Assembly: GCF_025753795.1 (NCBI RefSeq)
Contig: NZ_JAOWPS010000004.1
Span: forward strand, 372,001 to 436,000
DNA from: Mesorhizobium sp. YC-39
Lineage (GTDB): Bacteria > Pseudomonadota > Alphaproteobacteria > Rhizobiales > Rhizobiaceae
Reading direction: 5' to 3'
Length of the DNA: 64,000 nucleotides
Shown: piece by piece, positions 8,938 to 17,141 of the stretch
Layout of the letters: each line of letters starts with the position of its first letter
Numbering within the stretch: the stretch's first letter is position 1
Notes under the pieces: model-generated
What the model was told of the DNA's origin: nothing
The model's input: the letters and a program-made list of their open reading frames with translations, nothing else
The model's database searches: none
Made by a program: the position numbers and the translations under genes

Positions 8938-9162
8938 ATGGCCAGTTCCGTCACTGCCCAAAAATCCAAGCGCGCTGCGGTGCGCCGGGCGCTCGACCGC
9001 CACAAGGTCTACATCACCGCGCAGCGTTTTTCCGCCGGCGCCTACAGCGCGCGGGTTCTGGTTGATGGCGAGGCCTACTGGGTCGACGAATTCCGGTTGG
9101 GCCAGCTTCAGCAGGGACTTTCGCCCGCTGAGCTCGAATTGACTCCAGCCACCGACGATTGA
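8938..9162 (+). CDS. small hypothetical protein upstream of ligD
   Basis: A 74-residue basic-to-acidic protein starting MASSVTAQKSKRAAVRRAL. No catalytic motif is visible; the central part alternates hydrophobic and charged residues (YSARVLVDGEAYWVDEFRLG), suggesting a small beta-rich fold. The frame is open upstream to 8815, but the ATG at 8938 gives the compositionally coherent product. It lies about 100 bases before ligD in the same direction and may be co-transcribed with it. Function unknown. Confidence 0.5.
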   Translation: MASSVTAQKSKRAAVRRALDRHKVYITAQRFSAGAYSARVLVDGEAYWVDEFRLGQLQQGLSPAELELTPATDD

Positions 9163-9264
9163 GCCGCGTGGGCGCGACACCTGCCTGCCGCATGCTGACA
9201 AAATGATTCAAGTGATGTGCATCAAGTCATTGTTTTTGCGCGGCATTCCGACTGGCGCGTGGGC

Positions 9265-11751
9265 ATGACCACCTCGCCAAAACTCAAGGCCTATCGCGCC
9301 AAGCGCGAATTCAGCCGCACGCCGGAACCGGCAGGCGGGCTGCTCAGCGACGATGGCAACCGCTTCGTCGTCCACAAGCATCATGCCACAGCCGATCACT
9401 ACGATCTGCGCCTGCAGGTCGGTGAAGTGCTGAAAAGCTGGGCGGTGCCGCGCGGCCCATCGCTCAACCCGGCGGACAAAAGGCTGGCGGTCGAGACCGA
9501 GGACCATCCGCTCGACTATATCGACTTCGAAGGCGTCATTCCCGAGGGCGAATATGGCGGCGGTCCGATGATCGTCTGGGACACCGGCACCTGGGCGCCT
9601 ATGGACGATGTCGAAAAGAGCCTGCGCACCGGCGCCTTCAAGTTTCGCCTCGCCGGCGAGAAGCTGAATGGCGGCTGGATGCTGACGCGGCTGAAGCCGA
9701 AGCCAGGCGAGGATGAGGGCAAGAAGAACTGGCTGCTGTTCAAGGAGCGTGACCTCGCCGCCGATACCAAGCTCGACATCCTTGCTGCCCGGCCCGAGAG
9801 CGTCAAATCTGGCCAGCGCATCGAGGAGCTGGTGGCTCCGCCGAAGCCTGCCGCTAAACCTGCAAAGCCGGTTGTGCCGAAACCAGGCGCCTTGCCCGGC
9901 GCCGTCAAGGCGCCACCTCCCGCCCGCATCGAGCCGCAATTGGCCACACAGGTGCCGAAACCGCCGGGCGGCGACAATCCGGGGGAGCGCACAGGCGAAA
10001 CCTGGCTGCACGAGATCAAGTTCGACGGCTACCGCACCATGGCGCATCTGGCCGACAAGGAGGTGCGACTGATCACCCGCGCCGGCCTCGACTGGACGAA
10101 GCGCTATGGAGATCTGCCGCACGCCTTCGCCAGACTGCCGTGCCGCGAGGCGGTTATCGACGGCGAGGTCGTCGCGCTCGACGCCAAAGGCATCAGCCGC
10201 TTCGCACTGCTGCAGGATGCGCTGGCCGAAGGCGCCGGCAACAAGCTGCACTTCTACGCCTTCGATCTTTTGTATCTCGATGGCTGGGACCTCACCAAGG
10301 CGCCGCTCATCAGGCGCAAGGCGCTGCTGTCGCAACTGCTGTCCGGCCTTGGCGCCAACTCCGCGATCCAATTCTCCGACCATGTCGAGGGCGACGGGCA
10401 GGGGCTTTATGTCAGGGCCTCCGAACTCGGTCTGGAAGGCGTCGTCTCAAAACGCGCCACCGCGACCTATCAGAGCGGCCGCACCAAGAGCTGGACCAAG
10501 ACCAAGGCGTTGCAGTCGGGCGACTTCGTCATCGCCGGCTACACCACATCGGACGCCGCCGAGGGGCTGGCGGCACTTGGCATGGCGGAATTCGGGGACG
10601 GCGAATTGCACTATCGCGGCAAGGTCGGCACCGGCTTCGATGCCGGGATGGCCAGCGAATTGCTGGCCCGGCTGGAACCGTTGCGCGAAGGCGCCACCGC
10701 ACCCGAAGGCGTGCCGCGCGAGATCATGCGCGAGATGAACTGGGTGCGGCCGCTACTGTCGGCGCGCATCCACTACGCCAACCGCACCTCGGACAATGCA
10801 CTGCGTCACGGCGTGTTCCGCGGCCTAAGGGATGTCGGCCTGTCGACGCCGGTCGCGGCGAAACGCAAACGGCTGATTGCCGAGGCCGACCTTGCGACGA
10901 TCTGGGTGACCAACCCGACGCGGCGGCTGTTCGGCAAGACCGGGCCGACCAAGCTCGATATCGCCGTCTACTACGCGCTGGTCGGCGATTTCATGCTGCC
11001 GCATATTCTCGGCCGTCCGGTATCTCTGGTGCGCTGTCCGACCGGCAAGCCGCAGGATTGTTTCTTCCAGCGCCATGCCTTCACCGGCATGCCACCTTCG
11101 GTCGTCACCTTCGAGGCGACCAATTCAGAGGGTGAGACAAAATCCTATCTGTCGGTCGAGGGTGCCAAGGGCTATCTGGCGCTGGCGCAGTTCGGCGTCG
11201 TCGAATTCCACACCTGGGGCACCCATCGGACAAAACTGGACAAGCCCGACCTGATCGTCTTCGACCTCGATCCGGGCGAGGGAATTGCGTGGCGCGAGGT
11301 GGTGGAGGCCGCGGTGCACATCAGGGGTGAACTGGAAGGTCTTGGGCTGATGCCGTTCGCCAAGACCTCCGGCGGCAGCGGCATCCACATCACCGTGCCG
11401 GTGACGCAAAAGCAGAACTGGAAGAAACTGCATCAGGCATCCAGCGCCATCTCCACGCATCTGACTGCCACAGCACCCGACACCTTCACCACCACCATGG
11501 GCAAGGACAACCGCAAGCGGCGCATCTTCATCGACTATCACCGCAATGCGCGCGGCCACACGTCGGCCGCACCCTATTCGCTGCGCGCCCGCACAAACTT
11601 GCCGGCCTCGACGCCGGTGAGCTGGTCCGACCTGGAATCCATCGACGCTCCGCAGGATTTGAATTATTCTTCGCTGCCGGGCCTTCTGGCTACCTCCGGC
11701 GACCCCTGGGCCGACATGGAAGATTTCGCTAGGGATTTGCCGGTATTGTGA
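9265..11751 (+). CDS. ligD: ATP-dependent DNA ligase D (non-homologous end joining)
   Basis: The 828-residue protein has the three LigD modules in Pseudomonas order. The N-terminal 3'-phosphoesterase domain begins with HKHHATADHYDLRL near residue 37; the ATP-dependent ligase domain carries EIKFDGYR with the adenylated Lys near residue 252 and ends with motif WTKTKA; the C-terminal primase-like polymerase domain has FDLDPGEG near residue 665, whose Asp pair binds metal, and SGGSGIHI. A Pro/Ala/Lys-rich linker (about residues 190-225) joins the first two domains. LigD resects, fills and seals double-strand breaks bridged by Ku. ATG 9265 was chosen over GTG 9217. The ku gene follows 93 bases downstream. 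Confidence 0.97.
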   Translation: MTTSPKLKAYRAKREFSRTPEPAGGLLSDDGNRFVVHKHHATADHYDLRLQVGEVLKSWAVPRGPSLNPADKRLAVETEDHPLDYIDFEGVIPEGEYGGGPMIVWDTGTWAPMDDVEKSLRTGAFKFRLAGEKLNGGWMLTRLKPKPGEDEGKKNWLLFKERDLAADTKLDILAARPESVKSGQRIEELVAPPKPAAKPAKPVVPKPGALPGAVKAPPPARIEPQLATQVPKPPGGDNPGERTGETWLHEIKFDGYRTMAHLADKEVRLITRAGLDWTKRYGDLPHAFARLPCREAVIDGEVVALDAKGISRFALLQDALAEGAGNKLHFYAFDLLYLDGWDLTKAPLIRRKALLSQLLSGLGANSAIQFSDHVEGDGQGLYVRASELGLEGVVSKRATATYQSGRTKSWTKTKALQSGDFVIAGYTTSDAAEGLAALGMAEFGDGELHYRGKVGTGFDAGMASELLARLEPLREGATAPEGVPREIMREMNWVRPLLSARIHYANRTSDNALRHGVFRGLRDVGLSTPVAAKRKRLIAEADLATIWVTNPTRRLFGKTGPTKLDIAVYYALVGDFMLPHILGRPVSLVRCPTGKPQDCFFQRHAFTGMPPSVVTFEATNSEGETKSYLSVEGAKGYLALAQFGVVEFHTWGTHRTKLDKPDLIVFDLDPGEGIAWREVVEAAVHIRGELEGLGLMPFAKTSGGSGIHITVPVTQKQNWKKLHQASSAISTHLTATAPDTFTTTMGKDNRKRRIFIDYHRNARGHTSAAPYSLRARTNLPASTPVSWSDLESIDAPQDLNYSSLPGLLATSGDPWADMEDFARDLPVL

Positions 11752-11779
11752 GGGCTCGATGTAGGATTTCGGCGTCTTC

Positions 11780-11798
11780 GTTCGTCCTTCGGACGAAC
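11780..11798 (+). terminator. short hairpin between ligD and ku
   Basis: GTTCGTCC and GGACGAAC form an 8-bp perfect stem with a 3-base loop, 28 bases after the ligD stop. No U-tract follows, so it may only attenuate or stabilise the mRNA; ligD and ku may still share a transcript. Confidence 0.3.
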
Positions 11799-11844
11799 AG
11801 CGCTGCATCAGTTCGACAGCGCACGGCCGCGTAGGAGAGAATTC

Positions 11845-12756
11845 ATGGCGCCCAGGGCAAGTTGGAAAGGTTATCTCAAGCTCAGCCTCGTCAGCTGTCC
11901 GGTCCGGCTCTATCCGGCGACGAGTGCCAGCGAACGCATCAGCTTCAACCAGCTGCACAAGAAGACGCACAACCGCATCAACATGAAGCCGGTCGATCCC
12001 GAGCTCGGGCTGGTCGAGCGCTCGGACCTGGTCAAGGGCTACGAATACGAGGACAAGCAGTACATCATCATCGACGATACCGATCTCGACGCGGTGCGCA
12101 TCGAATCCAACCATACGATGAACATCGAGGCCTTTGTCGACGAGGGCGAGGTCGACGTCATCTATCAGGACGCGCCTTACTATCTGGCGCCGGATGGCGC
12201 GATGGCCGAGGAAACCTTCGCCGTGCTGCGCGAAGCCATGCGCAAATCCGGCAAGCTGGCGATCGCAAGGCTGGTGCTGTCCAGCCGCGAACGCGTGGTG
12301 ACCATTGGCGCGCGCGAGAACGGCATGTTCGTGTGCACGTTGAGGAACCCGAACGAAGTGCGCGGCACGGCTGAATATTTCGGCAACATCCCGGCCGGCA
12401 AGCCCGACCCGGAAATGCTGCAACTGGCCGAAGCGCTGATCAAGCAGAAGGAAACCACCTTCGATCCGAAGAATTACGAAGACCGCTACGAAATCGCGCT
12501 GATGGCGATGATCCGCGAGAAGCTGAAGGGCCACAAGCCGATCATCGCGGCGGCGCCCGAGCGCGGCAATGTCATCAACCTGATGGATGCGCTGAAGGCG
12601 AGCCTGTCGCAATCGGCCAAGCCGCCGGCCAAGTCGAAGAGCAAGGCCGATGAGGCGGCTAAGCCCGCAGCCAAGAAGGCGGCAGCGGGCGGCGCTGCCA
12701 AGGAAAACCCGTTGAAGGCCAATTTGCTGAAGGCCGTCGGCAAGAGCAAGGCGTGA
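11845..12756 (+). CDS. ku: Ku protein, double-strand-break end-binding
   Basis: The 303-residue protein starts with the bacterial Ku core (RASWKGYLKLSLVSCPVRLY) and continues through the ring-forming beta-barrel region (GYEYEDKQYIII) to about residue 250. The tail from about 255 onward is Lys/Ala/Pro-rich (KSKSKADEAAKPAAKKA), the typical basic extension that helps Ku slide along DNA and recruits LigD. Homodimeric Ku encircles DNA ends and stimulates LigD. ATG 11845 is preceded by AGGAGAG. The next gene starts with a GTG overlapping the ku stop by four bases, implying translational coupling. Confidence 0.97.
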   Translation: MAPRASWKGYLKLSLVSCPVRLYPATSASERISFNQLHKKTHNRINMKPVDPELGLVERSDLVKGYEYEDKQYIIIDDTDLDAVRIESNHTMNIEAFVDEGEVDVIYQDAPYYLAPDGAMAEETFAVLREAMRKSGKLAIARLVLSSRERVVTIGARENGMFVCTLRNPNEVRGTAEYFGNIPAGKPDPEMLQLAEALIKQKETTFDPKNYEDRYEIALMAMIREKLKGHKPIIAAAPERGNVINLMDALKASLSQSAKPPAKSKSKADEAAKPAAKKAAAGGAAKENPLKANLLKAVGKSKA

Positions 12757-13856
12757 CGGCCCCCGCCGGCGGCATCCCCGGCGCCATGTTCGGCGTCGTC
12801 GGCGCGCTGGCGGCGTTTCCGCTACGGCTGGCTGCGCGTGAGGTCGCGCGCCAGCAGGGCCAGTTGCGGCGCGGCGTCACCAGACGCACCAGCCATGTCG
12901 TGTTCGGCCGCATGTATCTCGCCAAGGCAAATGATGCCGAGATCGAGCGCCGGGTCGCCGCCGAACGCGCCGCCGGACACAAGCTTCTCAGCGAAAACGG
13001 ATTTCTGCGCCTGCTCGGGCTGTTGAAGGCGCCGGAGGCGTCGGCCCTGTCGCGCCAGTCGCTCATCGACCAGTCGCGGCTTGCCGCCGCTGCTCTCGAC
13101 CTTCTGTCGCTCTTCGATGCGTTTGAGCATGACAGCGAACCCTATTCCTTCCGCGACCTGATCCTGGCGCACAAATATGCCGGGCTGGTGGCTGGCGGTG
13201 CCTCATGGGGCGCGATCGCACGCTCGGTGCATCGCTCCGGCCCGGTCGCCTCGCTCACCGCCAAGTCGCTCGCCGTCGGTTCCCAGTATGGCCGTAATGA
13301 TGCGATCTATCTCGACGGTGGCGAGAGCGAGATCGACGGTCAGCTTCTGTTCGATCTCGGCTCTCCGGACGACGACACGCTGGAGGAGTTGTTCGCCGAG
13401 GCGGAAGCCGCGGAGGAGGAGGACCGGCACGACGAGGCGGCCGCTCTTTACCAGCGCTGCCTTTCCATCGATCCGTCCGATGCCATCGCCGCCTTCAACC
13501 GCGCCAACTGCCTGCGCGGCGCCGGCCACGTGAATGAGGCTGCGCATGACTATGCCCGCGCCATAAAACTCGATCCGGGTTTCGTCGAAGCCTGGTTCAA
13601 CCTCGCCGGATTGATGAGCGATGAGGGCCGCGTGGCCTCGGCGCGCCGGCATTTGCAGAAGGCGATTGCGCTCGACAAGGCCTATGCCGATCCGGTGTTC
13701 AATCTCGCCCGGCTGGAGTTCGACGCCGGTAATCTGGGCGAAGCCCGCCGGCTTTGGGTGCGGTATCTTGAGCTCGATGCGGAGTCGGAATGGGCACGGA
13801 TGGCGGCCAAGGGGATACAGTTTGTCGATTTGCACTTTTCGCGGTCGGCGGGGTGA
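12753..13856 (+). CDS. tetratricopeptide-repeat protein translationally coupled to ku
   Basis: A 367-residue protein starting at GTG 12753, which overlaps the ku stop in a GTGA; ATG 12786 is an alternative start. The C-terminal 150 residues form about three to four TPR units (AAALYQRCLSIDPSDAIAAF, then similar repeats up to LELDAESEWARMAAKG). The middle part (YSFRDLILAHKYAGLV followed by GASWGAIARSV) resembles the winged-helix recognition segment of MerR-type regulators attached to TPRs, and the N-terminal 100 residues are basic; both readings are tentative. Coupling to ku suggests an accessory role in end joining or its control. No enzyme motif is visible. Confidence 0.85.
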   Translation: MTAPAGGIPGAMFGVVGALAAFPLRLAAREVARQQGQLRRGVTRRTSHVVFGRMYLAKANDAEIERRVAAERAAGHKLLSENGFLRLLGLLKAPEASALSRQSLIDQSRLAAAALDLLSLFDAFEHDSEPYSFRDLILAHKYAGLVAGGASWGAIARSVHRSGPVASLTAKSLAVGSQYGRNDAIYLDGGESEIDGQLLFDLGSPDDDTLEELFAEAEAAEEEDRHDEAAALYQRCLSIDPSDAIAAFNRANCLRGAGHVNEAAHDYARAIKLDPGFVEAWFNLAGLMSDEGRVASARRHLQKAIALDKAYADPVFNLARLEFDAGNLGEARRLWVRYLELDAESEWARMAAKGIQFVDLHFSRSAG

Positions 13857-13860
13857 TGAT

Positions 13861-14055
13861 GATTGGCGAAGGCCGAGATGACAGCCAATCTCCCCCCTTG
13901 TGGGGGAGATGTCCGGCAGGACAGAGGGGGGCGCTGTCCCGCCGAGGCGAGGACCAATTTCGAAGTGTTTGTCCCCTCGAAAGATCGATCGAAGGTCGGC
14001 ATTCCTTCGCGCCCCCCTCTGCCCTGCCGGGCATCTCCCCCACAAGGGGGGAGAT
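13861..14055. repeat. palindromic intergenic repeat, family A, inverted pair (copy 1)
   Basis: Two oppositely oriented units flank a 67-base spacer. The left unit (13861-13939) reads GATTGGCGAAGGCC, then CCAATCTCCCC, a short loop, GGGGGAGATG and CCGGCAGGACAGAGG; the right unit (14009-14055) is its reverse complement without the leading part. Each unit has an internal hairpin of the CTCCCC/GGGGAG kind. The same unit occurs at 58757-58916 in the opposite arrangement. Such elements belong to the class of rhizobial intergenic mosaic repeats; the exact family name was not verified. Confidence 0.85.
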
Positions 14056-14088
14056 CAGCAGCGTCGCCGTCGCGCGGGACACTGCCCC

Positions 14089-14733
14089 ATGACCCACTTC
14101 CTCTTCGACGGTCCCGAAACCGCCGCCACCGCCATCCTGCTCGCCCACGGGGCCGGGGCACCGATGGACTCGGCCTCGATGGCCGCCACGGCCAAGGCGC
14201 TCGCCACTGCGGGCTTCCGTGTCGCGCGTTTCGAATTCCACTATATGGCAGCGCGCCGCTACGGCCACCGTAAGCCGCCGCCGCGCGCCGAGACGGTGAA
14301 CCCGGAATACATCAAGGCGATCGGCGACCTCAGGGCGAAGGGCGTGACCGGTCCACTGGTTATCGGCGGCAAGTCGATGGGCGGGCGTGTCGCCTCGATG
14401 ATCGCCGACGAGATGTTCTCCAAGGGCGAAATCGCAGGCCTTCTCTGTTTGGGCTATCCGTTCCATCCGCCGGCCAAGCCGACGCAGTTGCGGACAAAGC
14501 ATCTCGCCGATCTCAAGACGCCGACCCTTATCTTCCAGGGCACGCGTGACGAGTTCGGCACAAAGGAAGAGGTCGCGACCTACGCGCTCTCCGACAAGAT
14601 CGAAGTGATCTGGCTGGAAGACGGCGATCACGATTTGAAGCCGCGAAAAGCCATCTCGGGCTTTTCCGTCGCCGATCACCTGAAGACGCTGGCGGAGAGG
14701 GTGAAGGCGTGGACAACGGCTTCGTCATCCTAG
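14089..14733 (+). CDS. alpha/beta hydrolase, Tex30/KANL3-like small family
   Basis: The 214-residue cytoplasmic protein has an alpha/beta hydrolase core: oxyanion-type AILLAHGAGAPMDS at residues 13-26, the nucleophile elbow GGKSMGGR near 88-95, an Asp in FQGTRDEFG and a His in EDGDHDLKP. These small hydrolases (COG3571 type) have no established substrate. ATG 14089 lies just after repeat family A, and the last codons and the TAG stop lie inside a family C repeat, so the gene is framed by repeats on both sides; the C-terminal tail TTASSS is repeat-derived. Confidence 0.88.
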   Translation: MTHFLFDGPETAATAILLAHGAGAPMDSASMAATAKALATAGFRVARFEFHYMAARRYGHRKPPPRAETVNPEYIKAIGDLRAKGVTGPLVIGGKSMGGRVASMIADEMFSKGEIAGLLCLGYPFHPPAKPTQLRTKHLADLKTPTLIFQGTRDEFGTKEEVATYALSDKIEVIWLEDGDHDLKPRKAISGFSVADHLKTLAERVKAWTTASSS

Positions 14734-14884
14734 GGCGGAGCAAGGAGCGAAGCGACGCGGCGCAGACCCTAGGATCCATGCCGTGACTTCTGAGAGCTGC
14801 AACGGTCAAGAATTCTGCCCTGCCGAGTTCCACGGCAGAGGGCACGGCATGGATCCTCGGGTCAAGCCCGAGGATGACGAAGCG
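14720..14884. repeat. palindromic intergenic repeat, family C, inverted pair (copy 1)
   Basis: The left unit (14720-14787) begins TTCGTCATCCTAGGGCGGAG and ends ACCCTAGGATCCATGCCGTG; the right unit (14842-14884) is an inverted, shorter copy (CACGGCATGGATCCTCGGG to AGGATGACGAAGCG). The same ends recur at 41645-41819. It overlaps the 3' end of the alpha/beta hydrolase gene and precedes exonuclease III. Confidence 0.82.
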
Positions 14885-14907
14885 AGGGGCGCCTTCGGCA
14901 TCAGAAA

Positions 14908-15678
14908 ATGAAACTCGCCACCTTCAACGTCAACAACATCAACAGCCGGCTGCAAAACCTGCTGGCCTGGCTGGCTGTGGCCAAACCCGATGTCGTCTGC
15001 CTGCAGGAGCTCAAGGCGAGGGACATGCAGTTTCCGCGCACCGCGCTCGCGGATGCCGGCTATGGCGCGGTGTGGAAGGGCGAGCCGACCTGGAACGGCG
15101 TTGCCATTCTCGCGCGCGGTTCGGAACCCGTGCTGACCCGTGATGTCTTACCCGGCGACGACACCGACAAGCAAAGCCGTTACATCGAGGCGGCGGTCAA
15201 CGGCATTGTCATCGCCTGTCTCTATGCGCCGAACGGCAACCCGCAGCCCGGCCCGAAGTTCCAGTATAAGCTGGCCTGGCACGACAGGCTGGAGGCGCAT
15301 GCCGCCGAGCTGTTCGACACCGGCCTGCCGGTGGCGCTGGTCGGCGACTACAACATCGTGCCCGAGCCGCGCGACATCTACCCGACCCGCTCCTATGACG
15401 ACAACGCGCTGGTGCAGCCGGAAAGCCGGGCTTCGTTCCAGCGTCTGCTCGACCAGGGCTGGCTCGATGCGCTGCGCAAGAAATACCCGAGGGAAACGCT
15501 CTACACATTCTGGGATTATCGCCGCAACCGCTGGCCGCGCGACGCCGGGCTGCGGCTGGATCACATACTGCTGTCGAAGAAACTGGCGCGCCGCCTCACC
15601 GCTGCCGGCATCGACCGCGACGTGCGCGGGCAGGACGGCGCCAGCGACCATGCGCCGGTGTGGGTGGAGTTGAAGTGA
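14908..15678 (+). CDS. xth: exodeoxyribonuclease III (AP endonuclease)
   Basis: The 256-residue protein matches the ExoIII/EEP nuclease family throughout: N-terminal FNVNNINSRL, metal-binding Glu in CLQELKARDMQFP, GDYNIVPEPRDI, and the C-terminal LRLDHILLS and GASDHAPVWVEL with the catalytic Asp-His pair. ExoIII incises abasic sites and removes 3'-blocking groups, so its position after ligD and ku extends the DNA-end-processing theme, though it has its own leader. The stop codon lies inside an inverted repeat built of GCGAATA heptads. Confidence 0.95.
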   Translation: MKLATFNVNNINSRLQNLLAWLAVAKPDVVCLQELKARDMQFPRTALADAGYGAVWKGEPTWNGVAILARGSEPVLTRDVLPGDDTDKQSRYIEAAVNGIVIACLYAPNGNPQPGPKFQYKLAWHDRLEAHAAELFDTGLPVALVGDYNIVPEPRDIYPTRSYDDNALVQPESRASFQRLLDQGWLDALRKKYPRETLYTFWDYRRNRWPRDAGLRLDHILLSKKLARRLTAAGIDRDVRGQDGASDHAPVWVELK

Positions 15679-15799
15679 GCGAATAGCGAGTAGCGAATAG
15701 TGAGTAGCGAATAGTGAAATTGATGGTGAATGCCGAATAGTGAATGGGCGGCTGTCGAGGCTGCAATGAGTATTTCTATTCGCTATTCGCTATTCGCTC
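15677..15799. repeat. GCGAATAG heptad repeats forming a long inverted repeat between convergent genes
   Basis: The left arm (15677-15700) holds three GCGAATAG/GCGAGTAG units and the right arm (15776-15799) three inverted ATTCGCT units; the 24-base arms match at 23 positions. Further units (GCGAATAGTGA, CCGAATAGTGA) fill the 75-base loop. It spans the whole gap between the stop of exonuclease III and the stop of the RES toxin, so in RNA it would form a strong bidirectional hairpin. Confidence 0.85.
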
Positions 15800-15803
15800 A
15801 CTA

Positions 15804-16502
15804 TCAACTGACACTCAGCACGCGGCCCGTATCGAGCTGGCGCACGAAATCCACGCCGGCGCCGTTCCAGTGATAGCTGTAGTGGCGCCCCTGGATGGGG
15901 ATGGTGATCACGTCCGGCCAGAAGATGCCGATACAGCGTCCGCCGGATATGCGCACGCTGGCCCAGGTGAGACCGTCGCTTCCGGCCGCGCGGAGGCCAC
16001 GTCCTTCCGCTTGGGAGGCGCTGTAGTCGTCCGGGTCCAGCACGCCGGGCACCGCGTCGACGTCATCGAGGTTCCGGTCGACGCTGCCGATCAGCACGCG
16101 GAAGTCTGCCGTCCAGCCCGGCTCCTCCTTCGTCGCGAGCATGAATTTCTGGTGGTGATGGATGGTCTCGGCGAGCGCGACCTCTTCGCTGTCGCCGGCA
16201 TAGTAGATCCCGTAGCTGCCATCCGAGAAGCGGCCCGGCCGCAGGGTCGAGCAATGCACGAAGGGCGCCATCACCAGGCTCGCGCCTGGGCCGGAAACCC
16301 GTCTGGCGGCCGGAACCTTGCCGAGGTCGCCGATCTCGAGCCGGATGCGCGGATTGGTCTTTTCCTCGACGGCGGCAAGCGCCTCCCAGTCACGCGGATC
16401 GGCGATATCCTCGAAGAGATCGATCGGCGGGTAGATGGAACGGATAATGCGGAAGGTCTGCTGCCAGTGAACGTGGCGGCGAACCGCAAGTCCACTTACC
16501 AT
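15804..16502 (-). CDS. RES-domain toxin (NAD+-degrading family)
   Basis: The 232-residue protein has the RES domain: the Arg-containing start (TFRIIRSIYPPIDLFED), the Tyr/Glu-rich core GIYYAGDSEEVALAETIHHHQ near residues 95-115 and a conserved Ser/His C-terminal part. RES toxins (Res/MbcT type) degrade NAD+ and stop growth until neutralised. The gene lies directly after, and its ATG at 16502 overlaps the stop of, the Xre/DUF2384 antitoxin gene, the standard antitoxin-first order of RES-Xre modules. Family membership is clear; activity is inferred. Confidence 0.88.
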   Translation of the reverse strand: MVSGLAVRRHVHWQQTFRIIRSIYPPIDLFEDIADPRDWEALAAVEEKTNPRIRLEIGDLGKVPAARRVSGPGASLVMAPFVHCSTLRPGRFSDGSYGIYYAGDSEEVALAETIHHHQKFMLATKEEPGWTADFRVLIGSVDRNLDDVDAVPGVLDPDDYSASQAEGRGLRAAGSDGLTWASVRISGGRCIGIFWPDVITIPIQGRHYSYHWNGAGVDFVRQLDTGRVLSVS

Positions 16503-16909
16503 GCACCGCGTTCCGCATCGATCCATTCGCGCATCGCGGCAAGATCGGACATTTCCCCGCGCAGCATGAGATCAAGCGCCGATTGGCCGGCGAAAGCGGC
16601 GTTGGGCTTGCGGATCCAGGCATAGCCGCGCGACGGCTCGCTGAACAAATAGCGCAGGCCTTTGTGGATGCCCATCAGGTGCGCCATCCTCATCCTGAGA
16701 TCGCGGTCGATCCTGCCGATGAGCCCTTCCTTCCAGCGGGCCCAGGTGCGGGGCGACATGCCGCCGAGAAGGATGCAGGCCTCGCCATCGGTAAGCGACC
16801 AGGCCTTGAACAAATTGACCGTGGTGCGCGCCAGGGCGCCGGCTTCTTCCTCGGTAATGGCGGCCGCTCCGGCCGCGGCCGGCGTGATGATAATAGGCTG
16901 AAGCTGCAT
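16496..16909 (-). CDS. Xre/MbcA/ParS-type antitoxin with toxin-binding domain (DUF2384)
   Basis: The 137-residue protein has an N-terminal helical DNA-binding part (ALARTTVNLFKAWSLTDGEA, then ILLGGMSPRTWARWKEG resembling a helix-turn-helix) and a C-terminal segment typical of the toxin-binding domain: RMAHLMGIHKGLRYLF then AFAGQSALDLMLRGEMSDLAAMR. ATG 16909 is chosen because the promoter/operator palindromes at 16926-16960 cover the upstream in-frame start at 16942. It should bind its own operator and hold the RES toxin inactive. It overlaps the toxin start by seven bases. Confidence 0.88.
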   Translation of the reverse strand: MQLQPIIITPAAAGAAAITEEEAGALARTTVNLFKAWSLTDGEACILLGGMSPRTWARWKEGLIGRIDRDLRMRMAHLMGIHKGLRYLFSEPSRGYAWIRKPNAAFAGQSALDLMLRGEMSDLAAMREWIDAERGAW

Positions 16910-16925
16910 CGCGTATCTCACTTTC

Positions 16926-16960
16926 TGGCAAATATATAGCATATGTTTGCCAATTGGCAA
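16926..16960 (-). promoter_or_regulatory. operator/promoter of the RES-Xre toxin-antitoxin operon
   Basis: Two nested palindromes share the half-site TTGCCA/TGGCAA: a 14-base perfect palindrome TTGCCAATTGGCAA at 16947-16960 and a 12-base-arm inverted repeat (16926-16937 with 16941-16952, one mismatch, 3-base spacer). On the minus strand TTGCCA (16955-16960) can act as -35 and TATATT or TATATA 16-18 bases later as -10, so a bound antitoxin would block the promoter. The AT-rich block stands out from its GC-rich surroundings. Confidence 0.75.
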
Positions 16961-17141
16961 GGCTTGCCCCAGAGATCTCCGTGGTAAGCCAGACGAGGAC
17001 GGGCGACACCAACCACGCCGGGTCGGCGCCTTCATTGCGCCATCTGTCCAGCGAGCAGTGCGCAAGCTAGGCTGCAGCAAAGCGCCAACATGGGTTTCCC
17101 AGTGATCGACATCTCGCCCTCGACTGAATTCAGTGGCTCCC

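Noticed and set aside
15677..15799. Repeated GCGAATAG units considered as a CRISPR array
   Set aside because: The units are 7-10 bases without regular unique spacers of about 30 bases, and no cas genes are nearby.
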